64,000 nt of DNA from Aliidiomarina minuta (GCF_003987145.1 NZ_PIPL01000001.1:310001-374000), one strand, 5' to 3'; shown: positions 50,100 through 58,887, counted from the first letter of the stretch. Notes: generated by a model from the sequence alone, not told the origin. Numbers and translations are program-made.

Positions 50100-50854
50100 G
50101 CACTCAAGAACTAATTACCCAGGAACTAATTACCCAGGTAAAGATTCAGCGCTATTTGCCCGAGCAGCATAACGAGCCTTACTGGCAGACTTTTACCGTG
50201 CCCATGGATGAAAGCACGTCGATTCTGGATGCTTTAAACCACATCAAGGAAGAGCAGGACCCCAGCTTAAGTTACCGCTGGTCCTGTCGTATGGCGATTT
50301 GCGGCTCCTGCGGCGTGATGGTCAATGGCATTCCTAAGCTAGGCTGTAAAACTTTTCTACGTGATTACAGTGGCCCCTTGAAAATAGAGCCCTTGGCTCA
50401 TTTTCCTATAGAAAAAGATCTCATGGTCGACATGGATACTTTTCTGCAGCATCTGACCGCGGTCCAACCTTATCTTATCCCTGATTTTATCAACGAACAG
50501 CCAGCATCCACGGAACCCTATAAACAAACACCGGCTCAGCTAGCTAAATATCGCCAGTTCGCTAACTGCATTAACTGTGGTTTATGTTATTCGGCCTGCC
50601 CTCAGTTTGGCCTGAATGCGGAATTTTTAGGACCGGCCGCTTTGACCCTGGCGCACCGATATAATCTGGACAGCCGGGATACAGGAAAAGACCAGCGTAT
50701 GGCGCAATTAAACAGCCATGAAGGCGTCTGGGGCTGCACTTTTGTGGGGTTTTGTTCTGAAGTCTGCCCTAAAGGCGTGGATCCGGCGGCGGCAGTCAAT
50801 CAGGGTAAAGTCGAGGCGGCTAAAAGCACGCTCATCGCTTTATTTAAAGGGTAA
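50096..50854 (+). CDS. frdB: Fumarate reductase iron-sulfur subunit
   Basis: A 252-residue electron-transfer subunit. The plant-type [2Fe-2S] cluster uses CRMAICGSCGVMVNGIPKLGC-like spacing (the first three Cys lie in CRMAICGSC and the fourth in PKLGC), and the [4Fe-4S] and [3Fe-4S] centres use CINCGLCYSACP and CTFVGFCSEVCPKGVDP. The start overlaps frdA (ATGA). The N-terminus carries a tandem 15-base duplication (50108-50137) giving ELITQ twice. Confidence 0.95.
   Translation: MSTQELITQELITQVKIQRYLPEQHNEPYWQTFTVPMDESTSILDALNHIKEEQDPSLSYRWSCRMAICGSCGVMVNGIPKLGCKTFLRDYSGPLKIEPLAHFPIEKDLMVDMDTFLQHLTAVQPYLIPDFINEQPASTEPYKQTPAQLAKYRQFANCINCGLCYSACPQFGLNAEFLGPAALTLAHRYNLDSRDTGKDQRMAQLNSHEGVWGCTFVGFCSEVCPKGVDPAAAVNQGKVEAAKSTLIALFKG
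50108..50137 (+). repeat. 15-bp tandem duplication at the frdB N-terminus
   Basis: GAACTAATTACCCAG occurs twice back to back in frame, encoding ELITQ ELITQ directly after MSTQ. It looks like a recent slippage duplication and lies before the conserved beta-strand, so it is likely tolerated. Confidence 0.95.
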
Positions 50855-50858
50855 CCTT

Positions 50859-51245
50859 ATGCATAACAAAGCCGGTTTCGAGAAGCCACTAAATGCTCTC
50901 TGGTGGTTAAAACACCGTTTTTTTAAAGCTTACATGCTGCGTGAAGCGACCGTCATCCCGCTGCTCTTTTTTATTGGCTGCATGCTGGCGGGCATCTACA
51001 GCCTGCTGCAGGGGGAAAACCAATGGCTGGCCTGGTTGGGTTTTATGCAACAGAGCTGGGTGGTAGGGCTGAATATACTGGCATTGCTTGCCAGTCTTTA
51101 TCATGCATTGACCTTCTTTGTGTTATTTCCACGGGTTATGCCCTTAAGCCTGGGTGATTATAGGATACCTGCATGGGCCATAGTGGCCGGGCAGTGGATG
51201 GCCGTGGTAGCAGTACTGTTGTTTTTTGGATGGTTATTCTTATGA
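50859..51245 (+). CDS. frdC: Fumarate reductase membrane anchor FrdC
   Basis: A 128-residue membrane anchor with three helices (about 25-50, 60-85, 100-125). It has FrdC features such as the N-terminal LNALWWLKHRFFKAYMLREATVIP-type segment (Arg/Glu of the quinone site) and LYHALTFFVLFPRVMPL. A long upstream frame exists but the ATG at 50859, four bases after the frdB stop, starts the protein where E. coli FrdC (131 residues) does. Its stop overlaps frdD by 4 bases. Confidence 0.92.
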   Translation: MHNKAGFEKPLNALWWLKHRFFKAYMLREATVIPLLFFIGCMLAGIYSLLQGENQWLAWLGFMQQSWVVGLNILALLASLYHALTFFVLFPRVMPLSLGDYRIPAWAIVAGQWMAVVAVLLFFGWLFL

Positions 51246-51604
51246 AAAAATTCAAACTGAATGCTGAACCCTTATGGTGGGTGCTTTTCAGTGCCGGAGG
51301 TGTATGTTTTGCAGTGGTGGTGCCTGCCGCTATTTTGTTTATAGCTATCCTGCAGCCCTTAGGCCTGCTACCTCAGGGCGCCCTGGACGCAAATCGGGCA
51401 GATGTTTTGCTGTTCAGTCTGGGCGGTTTTGTGTTTATTGGCGCTGTTATTTGTCTGCCGTTATTTCATGCCGCACACCGGCTACGACATGGGCTTTATG
51501 ATTTAAAGCTAGGTCGGGATAACATTAATAAATATATTTGTTATGGCAGTGCCGCTTTGCTTAGCGCGTTGGCTCTTTATTGGTTTATTTCTGGCCTGCT
51601 CTGA
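51242..51604 (+). CDS. frdD: Fumarate reductase membrane anchor FrdD
   Basis: A 120-residue membrane anchor with three helices and the FrdD-like AEPLWWVLFSAGGVCFAVVV segment and HAAHRLRHGLYDL motif, the latter typical of FrdD near the second helix. ATG 51242 overlaps the frdC stop as ATGA. Size agrees with E. coli FrdD (119). It is the last gene of the operon; no terminator hairpin is evident in the 90 bases that follow. Confidence 0.93.
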   Translation: MKKFKLNAEPLWWVLFSAGGVCFAVVVPAAILFIAILQPLGLLPQGALDANRADVLLFSLGGFVFIGAVICLPLFHAAHRLRHGLYDLKLGRDNINKYICYGSAALLSALALYWFISGLL

Positions 51605-51696
51605 TTTCTCCTATTGGCCTCATGCTCGGGCAGCTGGCTGTGTTATGATTTGCTTATAGAAAGTTGAATGTTAAAAATTAACGGAGAAAAACAGAA

Positions 51697-52119
51697 ATGC
51701 GTGTGTGTGGAGTAGAGATAAAAGGTAGCGAGGCGATGATATGCCTGATGGAACTGGAAGAAGGTCTGTTTCAGCTGCCTGACTGTCGCCAGATTCGCTT
51801 TCAATTAAGTAAAGATCAGGAAACTGAAAACATGCGTAAGTTTCAGTTTGCTTTTGCTAAATTCCTGGAAGACTACCAGGTAGAGCAGGTTGTTATTAAA
51901 GAGCGCCCACAGAAAGGAAAATTTGCCGGTGGCGCTGTGGGTTTTAAAATGGAAGCGGCTATGCAGCTGATTGAAGATCGCGAAGTTAGTATCATGACGG
52001 GCACTGAGCTGAAAGAAAAGCTCAAGCGAAACCCTATGCCGGTAGAGTTTGAGGATACCGGTTTAAAAGCTTTTCAGAAAACAGCATTCACTGTGGCCTA
52101 TGCGTTCTTAGCACATTAA
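51697..52119 (+). CDS. DUF3010 family protein
   Basis: A 140-residue soluble protein beginning MRVCGVEIKGSEAMICLM, with VVIKERPQKGKFAGGAVGFKMEA and KAFQKTAFTVAYAF. This matches the DUF3010 pattern common in Vibrio and Alteromonadales, whose fold looks RuvC/RNase H-like (early VCGVEIKGSE strand) although catalytic residues are not established. Function unknown. AACGGAGAAAAACAG precedes the ATG. It ends at a bidirectional terminator shared with the DUF3083-like gene. Confidence 0.85.
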   Translation: MRVCGVEIKGSEAMICLMELEEGLFQLPDCRQIRFQLSKDQETENMRKFQFAFAKFLEDYQVEQVVIKERPQKGKFAGGAVGFKMEAAMQLIEDREVSIMTGTELKEKLKRNPMPVEFEDTGLKAFQKTAFTVAYAFLAH

Positions 52120-52145
52120 ATAGCACATTAAAGCGGACAGAAACC

Positions 52146-52179
52146 AAAAAGGGTGGCTATTCATTAAGCCACCCTTTTT
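52146..52179. terminator. Bidirectional intrinsic terminator
   Basis: AAAAA-GGGTGGCT, an 8-base loop, then AGCCACCC-TTTTT: a symmetric terminator between the convergent DUF3010 and DUF3083-like genes. Confidence 0.95.
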
Positions 52180-52196
52180 GGTTGCAGCGAAGTCAG

Positions 52197-53252
52197 TTAC
52201 ATCAGGTAACTAATATGCTGATAGAAGCGTACCACGACGTCGTCTTTTTCTTCGCGCAGTGCCAGCTTTTTAGCAAAGGTATGCAGCGCAGATTCAACCC
52301 GGTTCATAAATAGGCCATAACCTACTTCAGTTTTATCCTGCTGGCTGGCGACAATAATAAAGTGAGCGGCTTCAACCAGATTATCAGGCTGCCAGAAGCT
52401 GAGTAACTGGGGATCAGATGCTGCGGGGTCAAAGCTTATTTTTTGCAGTTCACTGTTTTCTTCTGAAACATCAACCTGACTGTTACGCACTAAGGGTGTT
52501 TTGCCATTGGCGACCATTGCCAGCCGATCTAATTCTTTGCCTTCACAAGCCTTACTGAAGGCGTCCTGCAGTGATTGGTAAAGGTCAGCAGTGGAATGAT
52601 GGACTTTAAGGTTATGCTTCAATCTGCGGGTTAACGGCAGCGTCACCGTCACGTAGGTGATTTCGCTGTGTTTCTCCGGCATATCACACTTACGTGCCTG
52701 ATAACGTGGGTACAGTGCTCTGAGCTTGTAGGCATAGGTCTCTTTATGCCCTTTGCTTTTAGCAAAGAGATCATAGGACAGGTGCTGGTGGTCACGTACT
52801 TTTATATCCAGTTTAATATTAGGCAGTTCAGCTTTGAACTTGACTAAGAAACGTCTGACCCGGGAATGGAACGTGGCGGCATTAGCACGTAGCTCAGAAC
52901 CGGTAGCCAGAAACAGCATGCGGATTTTACGGGCTTTGTAGTCCGGCTTAATAAAAGCATTTTGTGCTTCATGGAAGTTGGGATTGTAGAAAAACAGAAT
53001 CTGTTTATCGGTCTGGAAAGTCAGGGCTTCGGTATGAAAACGCACTACGGGCAGTTTATCATTCGCTATGAAATGCACATTCGTCAGTTGTTCATCTTCG
53101 GCTAGACGGAAAAACAATCGACTTAGCTTGTCGTAACAATGGTCGCTGCTGTTGAAAGCCTCATAGAACTCATCGCTGGGTTTGATTTCAGCCAGAAGAT
53201 ACTGATTAGAATGGGCATTGGTAGGTAAATAGGCGCGATGTTTACTACTCAT
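52197..53252 (-). CDS. DUF3083-like protein
   Basis: A 351-residue soluble protein with no signal peptide or membrane span. Segments such as NAHSNQYLLAEI, NVHFIANDKLPVVRFHTEA and QILFFYNPNFHEAQNAF appear to match the DUF3083 family of Shewanella and related Alteromonadales; this is pattern memory. The sequence is rich in His, Arg and Lys with no recognisable catalytic motif. Function unknown. AGGGAGCTCACA lies before the ATG. It is monocistronic. Confidence 0.75.
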   Translation of the reverse strand: MSSKHRAYLPTNAHSNQYLLAEIKPSDEFYEAFNSSDHCYDKLSRLFFRLAEDEQLTNVHFIANDKLPVVRFHTEALTFQTDKQILFFYNPNFHEAQNAFIKPDYKARKIRMLFLATGSELRANAATFHSRVRRFLVKFKAELPNIKLDIKVRDHQHLSYDLFAKSKGHKETYAYKLRALYPRYQARKCDMPEKHSEITYVTVTLPLTRRLKHNLKVHHSTADLYQSLQDAFSKACEGKELDRLAMVANGKTPLVRNSQVDVSEENSELQKISFDPAASDPQLLSFWQPDNLVEAAHFIIVASQQDKTEVGYGLFMNRVESALHTFAKKLALREEKDDVVVRFYQHISYLM

Positions 53253-53327
53253 TGTGAGCTCCCTGTTAACTTAAAAAACTAAGTCTAGGACATCGGCGCC
53301 TGTTTTATATTGTTCTGGGATAAATAA

Positions 53328-53591
53328 TTAAGCAGTAGTAGGGGGCTTTTTCGGTTTAGCCGTCTTCTTGGCGTTTAAAGCAATAAGCAGCTCCTCACGT
53401 TCACGGGCCAGAAACAGCGCCAGATCTTCAACTTCTTTCTCTGATTGTAAAGCTCCGCTTTTTTGCAGCAGTGGAAACAGCTTCTCAGCCATATCCAGCA
53501 TCTTGTCATGGGCGTCAGCTTCGGCTTTTGAGGTAAAGGTCATTTTCTCTTCTCCGTCGCGAACAACTACGTACTGAGTGATCACAGTCAT
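53328..53591 (-). CDS. yebG: SOS-inducible YebG family protein
   Basis: An 87-residue protein that aligns by eye with E. coli YebG: YVVVRDGEEKMTFTSKAEAD and AHDKMLDMAEKL match the highly conserved N-terminal half, while the C-terminus ends in a basic KKTAKPKKP tail. Function is unknown but it is a known LexA regulon member. A perfect LexA box overlapping the -10 lies 32 bases upstream of the ATG, confirming the same regulation here. AAGGA is the ribosome site. Confidence 0.92.
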   Translation of the reverse strand: MTVITQYVVVRDGEEKMTFTSKAEADAHDKMLDMAEKLFPLLQKSGALQSEKEVEDLALFLAREREELLIALNAKKTAKPKKPPTTA

Positions 53592-53622
53592 GGTGATGTC
53601 CTTGTTTTGATAAGTTTAAACA

Positions 53623-53658
53623 CTGTGATTTTATACAGTATTGAGATTTTGTTTGCAA
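53623..53658 (-). promoter_or_regulatory. yebG promoter with LexA box
   Basis: CTGT-GATTTTAT-ACAG (53623-53638) is an exact CTGT-N8-ACAG SOS box. On the minus strand it overlaps the -10 TATAAA (53630-53635), separated by 17 bases from TTGCAA (53653-53658). LexA binding would block RNA polymerase directly. Confidence 0.92.
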
Positions 53659-53750
53659 TCAAGGATTTATAACTGACCAGTGTAAATAAATAATTCCATA
53701 CTACTGCGTCGGGTATAACCCTCTCTTTACAAGGGACATAGCAATAATTG

Positions 53751-53769
53751 AGTTCTCATTTTTTGAACT
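53751..53769. promoter_or_regulatory. Inverted repeat upstream of the ectoine operon
   Basis: AGTTC - N9 - GAACT lies about 110 bases before ectA, in a 240-base AT-rich leader that also contains the short palindrome GGGTATAACCC (53711-53721). Either could be an operator for osmotic control. A weak promoter TTGAAT/TAATGT lies around 53819-53846. No regulator gene is adjacent. Confidence 0.3.
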
Positions 53770-53880
53770 ATGTAAGGGGGATTATACGCAAAAATCGAAC
53801 ATGAATAGAAAGGTACGGTTGAATGTGATGCCAACTGTACTAATGTTTATTAGGTATGTGTAGAACAACGGCGAGCGACT

Positions 53881-54393
53881 ATGCAAACTGACAAGGTATC
53901 AGAATTAATGAATATTAAGCTGAAAATACCGGACCCGGAAGACGGTCTGGCACTTAACGAACTCGTCGAACAGAACCCTCCTCTTGACCCCAATTCTCTC
54001 TATTGCAACTTATTGCAGACCAGTCATTTTGCGAAGACCGCAGTAGCAGCTGAACATGAGGGGAGTTTAGTAGGTTTTGTTTCCGGCTACATCAAACCCG
54101 AGCAGCCAGATACTTATTTTCTCTGGCAGGTGGTAGTTGGCGAGGCAGCCCGGGGGCAGGGGCTGGCAAAGAGAATGGTGCAGCATCTGTTTGACCGCGA
54201 TTTTTTTAAAAGCGTTAAATGGCTGGAAACTACCATTACTCCTGACAACGAGGCCTCGCAAAAACTATTTAAGTCATTAGCAAGAGACTGGGATGCAGGG
54301 ATAGAAACCAAGGTTATGTTTGACCGGGAGCGACATTTTGGTGGTCACCATAACAGTGAAGAGTTGTATCGGATTGGCCCAATAAATAACTAG
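53881..54393 (+). CDS. ectA: L-2,4-diaminobutyrate acetyltransferase
   Basis: A 170-residue GNAT enzyme that acetylates diaminobutyrate, the second step of ectoine synthesis. Visible are the substrate segment NPPLDPNSLYCNLLQTSHF, the acetyl-CoA loop VVVGEAARGQGLAKRM and TTITPDNEASQKLF. It is first of ectA-ectB-ectC-ask, with a 61-base gap before ectB. The presence of the set marks a moderate halophile or marine organism. Confidence 0.97.
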   Translation: MQTDKVSELMNIKLKIPDPEDGLALNELVEQNPPLDPNSLYCNLLQTSHFAKTAVAAEHEGSLVGFVSGYIKPEQPDTYFLWQVVVGEAARGQGLAKRMVQHLFDRDFFKSVKWLETTITPDNEASQKLFKSLARDWDAGIETKVMFDRERHFGGHHNSEELYRIGPINN

Positions 54394-54454
54394 TCCGATA
54401 AGCAGCAGAATTTATTAGCAAGACAGATTTTTAATTGTTGAAACGGAGTACCGA

Positions 54455-55729
54455 ATGAATATTTTTGAGCAGGTAGAGTCTCAAGTACGTTCTTATTCAC
54501 GTTCATTTCCGACTGTTTTCAGTACGGCGAAAAACGCACGTTTGCAAAGCCGTGATGGCCGCAGCTATATCGACTTTCTGGCTGGCGCCGGTACCCTGAA
54601 CTATGGCCACAATAACGATCTATTGAAGCAGCCATTGCTGGACTATATTCAGGCGGATGGCATTACCCATGGCCTGGATATGTATACCGAAGCAAAAGAA
54701 GGTTTTCTGCAAGCTTTTCAGAAGATCATTATGAAGCCACGCGACATGAACTATAAAGTTCAGTTCACCGGCCCAACTGGCACCAACGCGGTGGAAGTGG
54801 CACTGAAAATAGCCCGTAAAGCGAAAGAGCGTACCGGCATTGTGTCTTTTACCAATGGTTATCATGGTTGCACCCTGGGTTCTCAGGCGGTGACAGGTAA
54901 CAAGGGTCAGCGTAAAGGCGCAGTGGTGTCTTTGGGTGATGTGACACGCATTCCCTATGACGACTATGGCGATGAAGACGATGATTTTATGGGTCTTAAA
55001 TTACTCGATCAGATGCTGAGCGATCCGGGTAGTGGTGTTGAAGTACCTGCAGGCGTTATTGCGGAAACTGTGCAGGGCGAAGGTGGCATGACAGCCGCTC
55101 GTATGAGCTGGTTACAACAGCTGGAAAGCTTATGCCGCAAACACGACATGCTGCTTATCATCGATGATATTCAGGCAGGTTGTGGCCGTACCGGAACCTT
55201 CTTTAGTTTTGAACCGGCTGGCATCAAGCCGGACATTGTAACCCTGTCTAAATCGTTAAGCGGTTACGGTTTGCCGTTTGCGGTGACCCTGCTACGCCCT
55301 GATCTGGATCTATGGGACCCGGCCGAGCACAACGGTACTTTCCGTGGTAATAACCTGGCTTTTGTTACAGCCCGGGTTGCCCTGGAAGAGTACTGGCAGG
55401 ATGACAAGTTTGCCCAGCAGATTAAGCAAAAAGCAGAGATCCTGGAAAAACGCTTTAGCGGTATCGTTGATCGTTTTGATGCGGATATGAAATTAAAAGG
55501 CCGCGGCATGATGCGCGGTATTGCAACGCCAAGCGGTGAAATTGCAGGGCAAATTTGTAAAGAAGCCTTTGCCAATGGCCTGGCGGTAGAAACCAGCGGT
55601 TCCTGGAGCGAGGTGGTCAAATGCTTGTGTCCATTGACCATCCCGGAAGAAGATCTGAACGAAGGCCTGGATATACTTGAAAATGCCTTTGCCAGTGTAT
55701 TGTCTGAAAAAGAAGCGAAAGCTAGTTAA
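54455..55729 (+). CDS. ectB: Diaminobutyrate-2-oxoglutarate transaminase
   Basis: A 424-residue class III PLP aminotransferase that makes 2,4-diaminobutyrate from aspartate semialdehyde and glutamate. The Schiff-base lysine is K266 in LSKSLSGYG, with IIDDIQAGCGRTGTFFSFE before it and FTGPTGTNAVEVALKIAR near residue 110 binding PLP phosphate. EctB-typical HNGTFRGNNLAF is present. ACGGAGTACCGA is the ribosome site. Confidence 0.98.
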   Translation: MNIFEQVESQVRSYSRSFPTVFSTAKNARLQSRDGRSYIDFLAGAGTLNYGHNNDLLKQPLLDYIQADGITHGLDMYTEAKEGFLQAFQKIIMKPRDMNYKVQFTGPTGTNAVEVALKIARKAKERTGIVSFTNGYHGCTLGSQAVTGNKGQRKGAVVSLGDVTRIPYDDYGDEDDDFMGLKLLDQMLSDPGSGVEVPAGVIAETVQGEGGMTAARMSWLQQLESLCRKHDMLLIIDDIQAGCGRTGTFFSFEPAGIKPDIVTLSKSLSGYGLPFAVTLLRPDLDLWDPAEHNGTFRGNNLAFVTARVALEEYWQDDKFAQQIKQKAEILEKRFSGIVDRFDADMKLKGRGMMRGIATPSGEIAGQICKEAFANGLAVETSGSWSEVVKCLCPLTIPEEDLNEGLDILENAFASVLSEKEAKAS

Positions 55730-55745
55730 TAACAGGAGATAATAA

Positions 55746-56144
55746 ATGATAGTTCGTACTCTTGATGATTGCCGTAAATCAGGTCGTAAAGTAGATGGTG
55801 AGACCTGGAATAGCGTTCGCTTGTCACTGAAAGACGACAACATGGGGTATTCGTTTCACATCACTACGATTTATGCGAATACGGAAACCCCTATTCATTA
55901 TAAGAATCATCTGGAAACCGTGTACTGCGTATACGGTGAAGGTTCCATTTTAGACAAAGCTACGGGTATCGAGCATCCGATAAAACCGGGTACTGTTTAT
56001 ATGCTGAACAAACATGATGATCATATTTTAAAAGCTAAATCAGAAATGCAGATGGCCTGTGTGTTTAATCCACCGTTGAACGGTAAAGAAACACATGGGC
56101 CGGACGGCGCTTATCCGCTGGAAGCGGAAGCGGTAACTGATTAA
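55746..56144 (+). CDS. ectC: L-ectoine synthase
   Basis: A 132-residue cupin that cyclises acetyl-diaminobutyrate to ectoine. It begins MIVRTLDDC and has SFHITTIYANTETPIHYKNH, LETVYCVYGEGSI (the iron-binding Glu/His/Tyr region), PIKPGTVYMLNKHDDHIL and the C-terminal MACVFNPPLNGKETH. ACAGGAGATAATAA is a strong ribosome site. No ectD hydroxylase follows, so the product is ectoine rather than hydroxyectoine, at least from this locus. Confidence 0.98.
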   Translation: MIVRTLDDCRKSGRKVDGETWNSVRLSLKDDNMGYSFHITTIYANTETPIHYKNHLETVYCVYGEGSILDKATGIEHPIKPGTVYMLNKHDDHILKAKSEMQMACVFNPPLNGKETHGPDGAYPLEAEAVTD

Positions 56145-56170
56145 AGCTTAACATTAAGGGGGTACCCGTT

Positions 56171-57610
56171 ATGCAGGGCCATACGGTCGAAAAAATTGGT
56201 GGTACTTCGATGAGTGATTACGCCGCAGTGCGCGATAACATCATCAAGTGCGATGGATCCAAAGAAGAGATCTATAATCGCATCTTTGTAGTGTCTGCGT
56301 ACTCGGGTATCACCAATGGCTTGCTGGAAGATGCCAGCAACAATAAACCAGGCGTGTATGCGCTCTTTGCCAATAATGATTCAGACTGGCAATGGAGCGA
56401 GCGCCTGAGCGAAGTTGCAGAAGAAATGATGCAACACAACGCTAAACTTTTTGACCGCGAGCATACTCGCAAGCAAGCCGACCATCTGGTGACAGAAAGG
56501 GTGGAAGGCATTCGTAACTGTTTGCATGATTTGCAGCGTGTCTGTTCTTACGGTCATTTTCAGATTGGCGAACACTTGTCCACAGTGCGCGAGATGATTG
56601 CCGGGTTGGGTGAGGCCAATAGTGCCTTTAACCTGGCCCTGCTTTTACAGTCGGAAGGGATCAACGCGCGGTTTGTTGACCTGACCGGTTGGCGTGAAGC
56701 CGACGATTTACCGATTGATGAAAAGATTAAGAACATTTTCAGCAAATATGACTTTAGTGAAGAACTGCTGATCGTGACTGGATATATTCAGTGTAAAGAA
56801 GCCATGATGAGTACCTTCGGGCGAGGTTACAGCGAAATTACCTTTAGTAAAATCGCTGAAATCACCGGCGCTCGTGAAGCGGTTATACATAAGGAATATC
56901 ATTTATCCAGTGCCGACCCTAAAGTGGTAGGTGACGATAAGGTGCGGCCCATAGGGCGTACCAATTATGATGTTGCTGACCAGCTGTCGCTGATGGGGAT
57001 GGAAGCTATTCATCCTAAAGCGGCACGGGGTCTGCGCCAGAAAGAAATTCCTTTACGCGTTAAAAACACCTTCCAGCCTGATCATGATGGCACTTTGATT
57101 ACTAATGACTATATTAGTGAAGAGCCTTGTGTAGAAATAGTGGCTGGCAAGCGTCGCGTTTTTGCTTTGGATGTGTTCGACCAGGACATGACGGGTGAAC
57201 AGGTCCATTTTCTGAATATCCAGAAAACGGTACAGGACTGTGATGTCTCGCTGGTGGCCAGAGAGCACAATGCCAATACAGTCACTCTGTACACAAACAG
57301 TGGTTTGAAAGGCATTAACCGACTCAAAACACGGCTCAAAGAAGAGTATCCCAATGCAGATATATCCAGCCGTAAGGTGGCTATCATTTCGGTGATTGGC
57401 AGCGATATGAACGTACCGGGCATTCTGGCCGATGTCAGCAACGCGCTGGCTGAGCATGATATCAGTATCCTGGCGACCCAGCAGGGCATGCGCCAGGTTG
57501 ATATTCGTGTCGTAGTTGACGATGAAAACTACGAAGAAGCCACACGAGCTCTACATGCGAAATTCTTCGAAACGGAGGCTACAGAAAGCAGTAAAGAAGA
57601 CGTAGCCTGA
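56171..57610 (+). CDS. ask: Ectoine-dedicated aspartate kinase
   Basis: A 479-residue aspartokinase of the Ask_Ect subgroup, supplying aspartyl phosphate to the ectoine branch. The N-terminus VEKIGGTSMSD replaces the usual VxKFGGTS; FGRGYSEITFSKIAEITGA binds ATP and aspartate, and two C-terminal ACT domains include VIGSDMNVPGILADVSNAL. Ask_Ect enzymes are known to be less feedback-inhibited. It follows ectC by 26 bases and is the last biosynthetic gene of the operon. Confidence 0.95.
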   Translation: MQGHTVEKIGGTSMSDYAAVRDNIIKCDGSKEEIYNRIFVVSAYSGITNGLLEDASNNKPGVYALFANNDSDWQWSERLSEVAEEMMQHNAKLFDREHTRKQADHLVTERVEGIRNCLHDLQRVCSYGHFQIGEHLSTVREMIAGLGEANSAFNLALLLQSEGINARFVDLTGWREADDLPIDEKIKNIFSKYDFSEELLIVTGYIQCKEAMMSTFGRGYSEITFSKIAEITGAREAVIHKEYHLSSADPKVVGDDKVRPIGRTNYDVADQLSLMGMEAIHPKAARGLRQKEIPLRVKNTFQPDHDGTLITNDYISEEPCVEIVAGKRRVFALDVFDQDMTGEQVHFLNIQKTVQDCDVSLVAREHNANTVTLYTNSGLKGINRLKTRLKEEYPNADISSRKVAIISVIGSDMNVPGILADVSNALAEHDISILATQQGMRQVDIRVVVDDENYEEATRALHAKFFETEATESSKEDVA

Positions 57611-57627
57611 TTAAGGAGGAAGTAATC

Positions 57628-58845
57628 ATGAAACGTTTTTTGCTTTGTTCAGTCTTATCGGGGCTGGCAATAACGCCAGCCTTAGCTGACCCGGGGGATC
57701 GCGTCCGTGTGGCTGAAAGCGTTGTAAGTTCCGGAATTGAGAGCGAAAAGGCGCATTTTCGGGTGGTGCAGGTGGTGGAAGCGTTAGAGCACCCCTGGGC
57801 CATGGCCTGGTTGCCGGATGGCCGTATGTTAATTACAGAACGAGGCGGTAACCTGGTCCTGGCAGGCCCTGATGACGTAACCTCTATTGGCGGATTACCT
57901 GAAATCGATGCTGAAGAAGACCAATTATCGGCTCCGGATGGCGGCAATCAGGGCGGCTTAATGGATTTGGTTTTGCACCCTGATTACGATCAGAATGGCT
58001 GGATTTATTTTACGTATTCAAGCCCTGGTGATGATGACGGGGTGGCTGAAGAAGACCGTGGTACCGGCACTGCTTTAGCCCGCGCTCGTTTAAGTGATGA
58101 CGGCTCAGAGTTAGTCGACCTGGAAACCATATACGCACAAACACCCCGTCACGTACCTGGCCGCCATTATGGTTCCCGCATTGTATTTCCTGATGACGGT
58201 AGTGTTATTTTCTCCATAGGTGACCGTGGTTTGCGGTGGCCGTCGCAGGACCTGACCGACCCGGGTGGTTCCATGATCCGCTTGTATGAAAGTGGCGGTG
58301 CTCATGAAGAAAATCCTTTTGTACGCCAGGCTCCGGGCAATTTACGCCCAGAGATTTATTCCTATGGTCATCGTAATAATCAGAGCATGGCGCTACATCC
58401 TGATACCGGTGAGTTATGGACTGCAGAACATGGTCCTTATGGTGGTGACATATTACATAGGGTCGAAAAAGGTAAAAACTACGGCTGGCCGCAGGTTGCC
58501 TTTGGCGTCGAATATTCGACCAAAGAAAAAATAGGCATTGGTGAGTCCGCACCTGGTGTTCAGGCTCCTTTGCATGTATGGGAAGACTCTATGGCGCCTT
58601 CGGGTATGGCTTTTTACACAGCCGCTCATTTCCCTGGGTGGCAGAACAGCCTTTTTGTCGGTTCACTCTATCGTGAAGAACTGCATCGCCTGGAAATTAC
58701 AGATGGCGAGGTGACGCACCGGGAAGAGCTACTGGATGAAACGGTAGGTCGAATCCGTGACGTAAGGCAGGGGCCGGATGGCTATCTGTACTTGCTTACG
58801 GACGAAGGTGAAGCGGGCGTTTATCGTCTGGAACCTGTCGAATAA
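57628..58845 (+). CDS. PQQ-dependent aldose sugar dehydrogenase
   Basis: A 405-residue periplasmic beta-propeller. The signal peptide is RFLLCSVLSGLAITPALA. Motifs HPWAMAWLPDGRMLITERGG, NQGGLMDLVLHPDY, HYGSRIVFPDDG and EIYSYGHRNNQSMAL match the soluble glucose/aldose dehydrogenase (Asd/YliI) family, with PQQ and calcium sites expected. It starts 17 bases after ask with AAGGAGGAAGTA, so it is read with the ectoine operon, although a metabolic link is not obvious. It ends at a 16-bp terminator. Confidence 0.92.
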   Translation: MKRFLLCSVLSGLAITPALADPGDRVRVAESVVSSGIESEKAHFRVVQVVEALEHPWAMAWLPDGRMLITERGGNLVLAGPDDVTSIGGLPEIDAEEDQLSAPDGGNQGGLMDLVLHPDYDQNGWIYFTYSSPGDDDGVAEEDRGTGTALARARLSDDGSELVDLETIYAQTPRHVPGRHYGSRIVFPDDGSVIFSIGDRGLRWPSQDLTDPGGSMIRLYESGGAHEENPFVRQAPGNLRPEIYSYGHRNNQSMALHPDTGELWTAEHGPYGGDILHRVEKGKNYGWPQVAFGVEYSTKEKIGIGESAPGVQAPLHVWEDSMAPSGMAFYTAAHFPGWQNSLFVGSLYREELHRLEITDGEVTHREELLDETVGRIRDVRQGPDGYLYLLTDEGEAGVYRLEPVE

Positions 58846-58875
58846 GTTTTTATTTTTCAACTCTGATTTATGAGT

Positions 58876-58887
58876 ATTGTCGACAAT
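58876..58887. promoter_or_regulatory. Upstream GntR operator
   Basis: ATTGTCGACAAT is a perfect 12-base palindrome; its last three bases belong to the foot of the terminator stem. It shares the core TGTCGACA with a second copy at 58951 in front of the GntR gene. Confidence 0.65.
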
